Program-made: the position numbers and the translations under genes
Shown here: one piece after another, positions 56,159 to 64,000 of the stretch
Layout of the letters: each line of letters opens with the position of its first letter
Numbering within the stretch: position 1 is the first letter of the stretch
Notes under the pieces: generated by a model
Told to the model about the DNA's origin: nothing
Database searches by the model: none
Seen by the model: only the letters and a program-made list of their open reading frames with translations
Assembly: GCA_029339505.1 (NCBI GenBank)
Contig: JAQISU010000349.1
Location: forward strand, 186,001-250,000
Origin: Unio delphinus
Taxonomy: Eukaryota > Mollusca > Bivalvia > Unionida > Unionidae
DNA length: 64,000 nucleotides
Direction of reading: 5' to 3'

Positions 56159-56162
<4 letters not shown>
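55375..56162 (+). mobile_element. MITE family C, copy in unit 2
   Basis: It has the same 788 bp as 50400-51187 and is flanked by (AT)n on both sides. It arose by segmental duplication, not independent insertion. Confidence 0.85.
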
Positions 56163-56198
<36 letters not shown>

Positions 56199-58494
56199 TG
56201 TAACGTTTGGCATTGTTTTCTCGTAAGCACTAATAAATGCATAATTGCTGCGTTGAATGTAAAAAGCACCAGATTAGAAGATTCATATGTGGACATACAC
56301 CACATATGTTAAAATATTACTAACATGGCATATTAATCTATCTTGTAAGCATGGAACCTATTTGCATGTAATATTTTCCATCAAGGTGTATATCCACTGC
56401 AGATGGATTGTCATCATTCACAATAGCAGAGTTAGCTTAATTTAAGGCACTATATTCCAAATCATCCTTGTATAGTTAGGTTTGAATTAGGTAACAAAGA
56501 GGATTCTCCAGAGAGTGATACAAATGTTTTCTTACACGTCTTACATTGTTTCCTGACAGAATGAGATTATGCCCTGCTGCTTGATATGACCTGACTAAGG
56601 AGTAAAGTGGTTGACACATGTTATTCGTTTGGCGGAAAGGCAGTTTTTCTAGCCTGGTAAACCGCATTAATAATGAATTAAGTTAACATGTACACTAACA
56701 GACAGGGACACAGAGATATATAGTTTATAATGGAACATGTTCCATTTAATCAGGGCCATGACAGGGTTACAACATGGCGATTATGGTAAAGTGAAACCCT
56801 TAAGTTTTAACTGTTTCTGTTGCAGAGTGTGATAGTTAATACTGAAAAAGATAACGCGTAATAAATTATTTTCTCTATCAACTATATTAATCACTGTTAT
56901 ATTCATTCGAAAATTTACATTTTCCAATACATGTTAATTGACAATATTGTTAATACATCCCTTTTTCATATTAAAATATGATACAATGAATATAATATAA
57001 GGATGGGTTGCAAGCCAGATTTGTAAGAAGGTATAAAAAAATGCATAGGACGGCTGGCTTTTGCCCATTAGCTGCTTTAAAAGCCAATACGTTTGCGTAT
57101 AACATTACCTGAACTAAGAAACGAGTGCGCTTCACAACGCTAAACCAACAGAACACCAGTTTCATAGTTGCAGTATAATATTGTCCTTTAAGTCAATAAT
57201 ACACTGAGTTTTAACGGCATTTCTCAGCGTAAGATAGGCTATGTATTTCGGCCAGTTCATGTAATGGAAAAATAAATTCCAGTATAAACCTGAGACACTC
57301 AGGTAGCCACTTGCAACGTTCGAACATACAACTACACTTGCCTAGGCCGAGATTCGAAATACGCGTAAATAAGCACCTCTTCAACGAACATAAAGGAGAC
57401 CGCTTAAGACGACTCGTTCAACTGGTTCGATAACTTTGCAGACTGAATAATTTTGCTTGACGAATTACATTTTTCTGATTATTTCAAATATATGTAAACA
57501 ACTTAAAACTTCAGTCATTGATTACTTTGGTTCTTTCTTTTTCTATTTCCGTTTATAAGTCACACTTTAGCTCATAGCTTTTTCCGTTGTATCCCATTTT
57601 GATGTCCCTCATACAAAGTCCGGTCAAATCTGTGCGCTTCATCAGTCGCTGCGGTTTTCTTAAAAAGATATGACTTGACTAAGGAGTAAAGTGGATGACA
57701 TATGTTATTCGTTTGCGGTAAAGGCAATTTTTCTAGCCTCTTCGGAATGAATTCGAATTAAGCACAAACGTTAACCCTTCTACAATGAGGCTACGAAACA
57801 TATTCGCAATAAAATTAAGTAAAGCATATATCCGTAACAGTTTGTCAATGTGAGCTGAACATTACCGAGCCTCAATATCACTTACGTGTGACAACACGTA
57901 TAAAGTCGTGGTGCAAAAAAGAGCAAAGTTCCTAATCAGTACCGATGTAGCACCATAAGACAATGTTATACTAGAGATTATATCGCTGACTATATAATTA
58001 AGTTATTTATGAAACGATGTTTAGTTAGAGATAGCTGTGGCACATCTGTCCTGACTTGATATTAATCCGAATAGATTAGTTTTCCTGACGGTGGCGTGAT
58101 AGTATATATTATATTCTCTGAAAATGATTCTCATTTGTGTTCCAAATGCATTATTATATACCATTAAACATTGAGGAGAGTAATGTGTAATCATAGTTTA
58201 TAATTACTACGATACATATAAATCATCATAGTAAGGATTAATAACTCACATGTGCACCACTGTGTGACAATCCTTTTCTCTTCCAACTTCAAATGAGTGA
58301 ATTCACAAATTAAAATCCTCACATATATAACACCGTAGAGTGCATAATTACGTTGTCAACATCGTTTACAGTATATGATTGGTAAAAAAGACTTGTATTG
58401 TCTCAAACTGAAATTGTGTATACTTAAATCTAACAGATTGTAACTGTAGTACACAAACACGATTTTAGTTAATATTGTTATCATTAGAAATGGG

Positions 58495-58738
58495 AGGGGT
58501 CCCGAATGGCCGAGTGGTATAAAGCGGTTTCCGTTAAGGATCACTGCCGTCTCACCTCTGTCTGCGTGGGTTCGAGTCTAAGATTCGGCTAATGTAGTTA
58601 TGTGAGAAAGCTTGCCAGTAGCTTCTCATGGGTCGGTGGTTTTTTCCGGGGGTATTCCTGGGGTTCTTTCTCCACCAATAATACTGGCCGCCATGAATAG
58701 CCTATCGTGTGCTGAAAAATGGCGTTAAACTCTAAAAA
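58495..58738 (+). mobile_element. SINE at the end of unit 2
   Basis: The sequence matches the SINE at 53554-53797 as far as I compared, then continues into an A run and (AG)n. Confidence 0.92.
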
Positions 58739-58744
58739 AAAAGA

Positions 58745-58746
<2 letters not shown>

Positions 58747-58813
<67 letters not shown>
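58747..58813. repeat. (AG)n microsatellite
   Basis: About 33 uninterrupted AG units directly after the SINE tail. Confidence 0.95.
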
Positions 58814-58815
<2 letters not shown>

Positions 58816-58985
58816 CATACTAAAACAACGATACATACTATACAGGGTGAAGATGCTATTGCGGAAAAGTTGAGACATGCAGAACTAAGGAATTACAAAC
58901 ATATGTTTTGACTTAAACAATGTACTTACTTCAAATACATTTCTTCTTGCTGGTAATATATAGTATAACCCAAAATAATTGAATT

Positions 58986-59192
58986 CTGGTAAACCGCATT
59001 AATAGTGTATTAACTTAACATGTACACTAACAGACAGGAACACAGAGATATATAGTTTATAATGGAACATGTTCCATTTAATCTGGGCCATGACAGGGTT
59101 ACAACATTTTGTCCCATTTTGATGTCCCTCATATAAAGGCCTGTCCAATCTGTGCGCTACGTCAGTCGTTGCCGTTTTCTTAAAAGAACAAT
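58986..59192. repeat. Third, rearranged copy of part of the 4.94-kb unit
   Basis: CTGGTAAACCGCATTAATAG to GACAGGGTTACAACAT matches 51713-51834 (and unit 2). The next bases TCCCATTTTGATGTCCCTCAT to TTTTCTTAAAAG match 52651-52725. The intervening 0.8 kb is absent. It is more diverged than units 1 and 2 are from each other, so it is older. Confidence 0.85.
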
Positions 59193-60650
59193 GATAATTA
59201 GATAAACAATATTACTTATTTACAATTTGGAAAAGGTTAGATGTAATGATTTATATATCATGGTAAGGTTAGCAAAGGTAATTCCATCTTCCATCTAGTT
59301 TTAAATCGTTTCCCTCATAATTGTCTCCTCTTTGCCGAATGTTTTAGTACACTCACATAGATCATTACTAAACAATCGCTTTTAATTTATATGTATATTG
59401 CGCAAGGTTTCAGGCTGTGTTTTGTCTTTTATGCTTTGTTTTTAGTGGCATTATTCCATGTCTGATATGAATGAATTCGATTTAGAACCAGTACTATCTT
59501 GAGTATCCAACTAGCCGGTTACTCCAATGTTGTTTAGATTTATTAATGTCATAGTGTATTAAGTCACTGAAACAATCGCGGCTATTGTTGTCCTTTATTT
59601 ATTATTAACGACAAGTATTTTACACGGAGGTTTAACATCTAGGCTGAACGAATTCATAATTTCAGGTCATACATTAACATTGCTTGAAAAGTTTCAACAT
59701 AACAGCAAAAGATGTTTTTGTTTCAAGATACGTAATGATGATAAATTATTGAAAACTATGATCTACATCAAAGATCATTTCTTGCCGCTGGCATTAGATC
59801 ATCAATCCATCTCTTTTGCATATTTCCTTTCGTGACATATAATAATGATTAAATAATGACACAACTATTTAAACAGCCCAAGCAATTTGACAGAAGTTAT
59901 AATCATACCTTGGTGCAGATAAATGAAATTATCAAATTAAAGGACTCTTTTTTTTATACCACAGAAATGTTAGGTATGTCTAAACTTATCTTTAAAAGTA
60001 ATAACCGTTATTAGTTGATGCGTATCCTCGCCTTAGAATATTAGGTTCATGGTCTTGATTGAATATCAAGTCTGTGAATACTGAATAACATATAAATAGG
60101 GAAATGTCGAAACAGTATACCTATTCATTGTTAGGTATACTTTTCAAGAATGTTGAATAAGAATGCAGTTTTAGGTACAACATATAATTTAATGAAATTT
60201 ATCATGATATTCCTAGTGATTATATCATTTGTTTACAAAAGCATATGTTTCATGCTTTAACTGCCCATATGGACATAGACCACAATTAATTTTATTATAT
60301 GCTCTCTACACATATTTCTCAGTACTGACCTTTCCACAGTGTGACAATCAATACAAATCATATGTTAATCTAAAATACCTCCAAAGATGACTTCACGGTG
60401 AAATTCTTGTCAAGGGTTGATCGGCATTTTTTTAAGCTGCTGCACTGTAAACAGTGACAACCACTCTCTTTGCTCATATTCTCAAGAATAAACAATTACC
60501 TTTAAATCCCTACCAAATATACATCAATATAACTCTTCTATCACCACCAAAATGAGAGAGGAAAAAAATGTTCTAAAAATAGACTGGAACTACATTCGTG
60601 GGTACTGAACTGGAAGTATTAATTGTGGTGTGATTCCATATGGCCAAATG
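59193..60650. other. Spacer, no gene confirmed
   Basis: AT-rich sequence. At 59965-59973 a 9-nt segment lies between CTCTTTTTTTTATACCACAG and GTATGTCT, a possible further micro-exon (weakly supported). No other structure was recognised. Confidence 0.45.
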
Positions 60651-60654
60651 AGAG

Positions 60655-60790
60655 CATTTTGAATAGCCCAAAGGCCGCACTACCTATGGTATCTCTCACC
60701 TACCTTCTGACGCCAAACAGTTTGTAGGCCACATAATACGGCTTGGCGGGCCGCATATTGGCCACGGTCAGCGTTTTTGAGACTCCTGCA
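60655..60790 (-). mobile_element. hAT-like end fragment
   Basis: On the minus strand this reads CAGGAGTCTCAAAAACGCTG followed by a GC-rich stretch with ATGCGGCCCGCC, the composition typical of hAT element ends (CAG start, GGCCGC-rich subterminal). A matching second end was not found, so it is a fragment. Confidence 0.5.
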
Positions 60791-63315
60791 CTATAGCATA
60801 TAACTGCACTAAGATAGCCTAGCATAGGTCCATTCCCTTTGATTTGAAAATGTTAATACTTTTACACACTTTCGTCTAGATTACAAGCTTGGAAATCGAG
60901 TTTCAAAAAAAAATTATTGCATAAAAGTGCAATTTAAGAGTAAACATATATACAGAAAAGTATCGAATTTTAATTTGGATATTGGATACAATCGTTACAT
61001 TGATCATGGTACATACTTAAAAAATCCCATTCTACTTCGTCTATAACTAAGGTTCTCTGTTATCTTTATGTTATAAAATCGTCATCCTTATTATTGATTA
61101 CATGATGTGTCTTACGTTTGTAAACATGCCTTACAGAATCAACTCCAACATTGTGTACCATATTGAATGTTTTAATAAGATCACGTTCAAGCGATGTCAT
61201 GTGCGAGTTGTAAATAATTCACCATGTAAAATGGTCCAATTACAATGAATCCTGCAAGGTTTGATTTCAAGTCATAAACATCATATGTGAGACGTGTTAG
61301 AATACATGTTTTAATATTCATGAGTAAAGACTGCGTTGTTTATTTGTATAGTGACTATACATCATCATAATTAGAGAGCCCCAAAAAAGGGATAGCCATA
61401 TAAAGACTCATTGATATCGGGGGAGAGCCATATCTGTCGAGAACGCAGATATATAAATTAATCGTTATCAGCTTGAGTGCCTTTTGGGGAAAATATGCAA
61501 ATACATTGTTTTGGGGTAACGCAAGACAAAAGAATGGTATTTGTCTTTAATTAAGATACTAAAATTCAAGGTTGAATTCTGGTGTTATGAATCCAAGTGG
61601 TAGCACCTAACGGCACATATTTTGATTAAAACTAGCATGTGTACCTATGGAAACTTTGGGCGAAACTTTTACATCCAAGCCTGACAGTTTGATAAAATGT
61701 ACACTCGATCAACTCTTCTAGATCTTATCTGTAATGCGGTTCCACCCTAATCCATCGAAATGGCTGCTCATATAGCGAGGAACATTACAATCAGTGAACA
61801 AAACAACTTTCAAGAAAGTAGAACATTATTTGAAATCACACCTAATAGGCAGACACCAAATTTATACAAAGTCTTCTAAACACTTTGTAATCTTTTTAAG
61901 AGCTTTATTCCAATCGCCGTATTCAGGACACTGAGGGATTTGATTTACCTTTCCTTGCCGTCTTTAGACTAAAAATTCTTTTATCATATTCCGGGTACTG
62001 AGTGATTTACCTACTGATGCAGTTTTGAGACTAACACGTTCTTATTCCTAGCCACGACGATATGTATATGTAGAACAAATAAACGTACGTGTCTCACATA
62101 CATGGCTTATGTTAAGATCACACTGTAGATCACTACGTTCAGTCAAGTTGCGTTTTGGATAATATTCCGAGTATTATCTCTCACTGCTAATATCAGGTCG
62201 GGACATATGCTTGATAATCCTACAATTTTCTTATAAGGTGCAAACATTCAACGGTCCTTTTTGTACTTTACAATTTAGTATATGTTGATCCAGATTATGT
62301 GATGTGGTTGAATAATGGCCCATGCTTACGTTTCCAAGCGGATTTATTTCCGTATGAGAGGCTAATGATTAGAACGACATAAATTAGATCTGACATAAAA
62401 AGGTTATTAAAGTAGCAAAGTTTGTTAATATACACTATTCTGATGTGTGTTAATATGTGATGTTAATATACACTATTCTGCTGTGTGTATGACTTCAAGC
62501 TGCTTTATAAAACTTTGAAAAAATACTCTTCTTATTAAAACAGATTTATCAGGACTTTTCTCTAATACGAAACTAAAGTTGTCCATTTGTGACCAAATCA
62601 GTTATATTTTGCTTCGGAAATGTTTTACAATAATGGCTGAGGGAATGGCAAATATTATTTATTGAACAATACAATTGAAGAGTATGCATTGTTTAACGTA
62701 GTACACACGGTTTTGCCAAATTCGACCTAATGTCTGATGTTGAATGCAACAATACAGAAATTGTCATCGGTTATCTTTGAAGTGATCTTAAACAGGTGTG
62801 CACATTTTGGAGAGTGTTTCTGAAGACATAACAAAGCGGATTCCATACCGTAAGATACATGTGAAAAATTACATTATATCTACACTGGTTTGCTCTGTGG
62901 GGGAGTGAAATATCCCTCATACACATTTTGAACAGATGCACTTCATAAACGAAACACTGTTCTTTCAGGACAATTTTATAATGATAGACTAAATTGACTG
63001 TTTAGTGCAGACATACATTAGTTATTGTACAATTGATTTTATGTTTCTTGTTTATGTTGTTCACCGTTTTTACGTTTCTTCTTGATGCACATTACTTTAA
63101 AGTAAACGTTTCGAAGAAATATGCTGTTTATATATTGTTTAATGAGCTGCAAATTAATACATTAATACTTCGTGCTAATGTTTCACTTTGAAGAAATAAA
63201 GATTATAATACTTTTCCTCTCTTACCTTTGAAGTGTAAAATAACAGAATATGCACACTTTAGACAATCGCTCTGAACATATAGTACTACTAATACTATTC
63301 CGAATTCTTACTAGT
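60791..63315. other. AT-rich spacer, no gene seen
   Basis: No frame with a recognisable motif on either strand. A short direct repeat of TGTTAATATACACTATTCTG occurs at about 62426 and 62461. Otherwise the stretch looks like single-copy intergenic or intronic DNA. Confidence 0.55.
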
Positions 63316-64000
63316 ACTACTACCAATGCTAATAATAATAATGAGTACTTTGTATAGCGCCACATCATTAGAAGCTCTAAGCGCTTTAGAAAATATATAA
63401 TGATATGATAAAATAAACAAAAAGTAAAGACCATGTAATTAGAACACAAACAAATGCTTACAATATTCAAGGTAGGCAACATTATTAGGTAGACAAGTTT
63501 GTTCTTACGGTCAAAAAAGGTGCCTTTCATGAGCACTGTTGAAAGGAATCACTGCGTCTTTCTATAGAAGTTTAATGGACAATTCAGTCCACGTTGATGA
63601 ACCCTGTTATGCAAAAATACGTTGTCCATAAGAGATCGCTTTCATAGTGGGATTAATGAGTATACGACTGTCAGAATAGGATCGCAAGTATCTAGCAGGT
63701 GTGTACACGTTGGAAAGGACTGATATGTATGTTGGACTCGAACCCGTCAGTAACATGTAGCTCAGAGACCACATTTTGTGTTTGATACAGGATCTAATTT
63801 ATAGGCAGCGGAGGGTACAGGTGGTGTGCTTTGATTGTGGTACTCTAAGGCTGATCGGAGCAGCTGTGTTTTGAACCTCTTGAAGATTCTGGATTAGATA
63901 ATTAGAAGAACCAAATATAATTGAGTGACAGTAGCTCAGTCTTGACATTATCTATGAATACAGAAGTGTTTTAGTGGCATCACTTGAAAGATATGCGATT
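63316..64000 (-). mobile_element. CR1/L2-like LINE, copy 4, 3' end, antisense
   Basis: The minus strand, read from 64000, aligns with copy 2 from about 23465: AGTGATGCCACTAAAACACTT, then YGQR-like and LWT-LSIKL-like blocks. It ends in the family tail TTTAAAGCGCTTAGAGCTTC and GGCGCTATACAAAGTACTCATTATTATTATT (63330-63385). The element continues beyond the window. It has several stops. The same tail at 24100-24128 confirms the family. Confidence 0.88.

Larger units (their letters stand above)
53797..58737. repeat. 4.94-kb tandem duplication, unit 2
   Basis: This repeats unit 1 from the AT tract and TTATAAGCACCGACC to the SINE tail, with changes mainly in microsatellite length (55297-55373 and 56163-56194). 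Beyond 58737 the sequence is unique ((AG)n). Confidence 0.95.

Noticed and set aside
62426..62483. Direct repeat TGTTAATATACACTATTCTG
   Set aside because: It is only two short copies 35 bp apart, and simple slippage explains it.

Overview
This window looks like repeat-rich nuclear DNA from a marine invertebrate, most likely a mollusc and possibly a bivalve. The evidence is AT-rich sequence, long AT, AC, AG and CT microsatellites, tRNA-headed SINEs with a MESC/Meta-like core, and a mixture of decayed L1/Tx1-like, CR1/L2-like, RTE-like and I-clade LINEs, a Gmr1-type Ty3/Gypsy element, hAT and THAP/DDE transposons. There is no bacterial gene organisation. I found no intact conserved host gene. 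Most recognisable coding sequence belongs to broken transposable elements.

Layout. 1-5200: a 2.7-kb dispersed repeat (repeat A) split by a complete but dead hAT transposon (1932-4479) with an exact 8-bp target duplication; the unoccupied version lies at 41091-41098. 5200-8390: AT-rich spacer with a GTCGCC-TTAATG motif cluster and one SINE. 8390-15000: an antisense L1/Tx1-like LINE split by a Gypsy element whose integrase zinc finger precedes its reverse transcriptase, ending in a 126-bp inverted repeat. 16770-24130: two head regions and one nearly full-length copy of a CR1/L2-like LINE, the latter hit by two SINEs. 24440-28000: antisense SINEs, microsatellites and a minus-strand THAP plus DDE transposase gene in pieces. 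28860-34900: an antisense I-clade-like LINE with ORF1 zinc knuckles, endonuclease, RT, RNase H and a C-terminal knuckle. 35040-38600: an RTE fragment nested in a CR1/L2 copy, followed by a second L1/Tx1-like LINE. 38990-44300: repeat A copy 2, repeat B copies and a TGTTACGT-ended MITE.

44900-60000 is the least explained part. It carries a series of very short candidate exons (6-27 nt, all multiples of three) between good splice acceptor and donor sequences, some in duplicated units. This resembles micro-exon gene architecture but is unproven. The same region contains a nearly identical 4.94-kb tandem duplication (about 48.86-53.80 and 53.80-58.74 kb), which is either a very recent event or an assembly artefact. 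The window ends with an antisense CR1/L2 tail.

The elements do not form a pathway. What the window records is an order of insertion: SINEs into CR1/L2, RTE into CR1/L2, hAT into repeat A, MITE into repeat B, and Gypsy into an L1-like LINE. Several of these can be verified by target duplications or empty sites inside the window.
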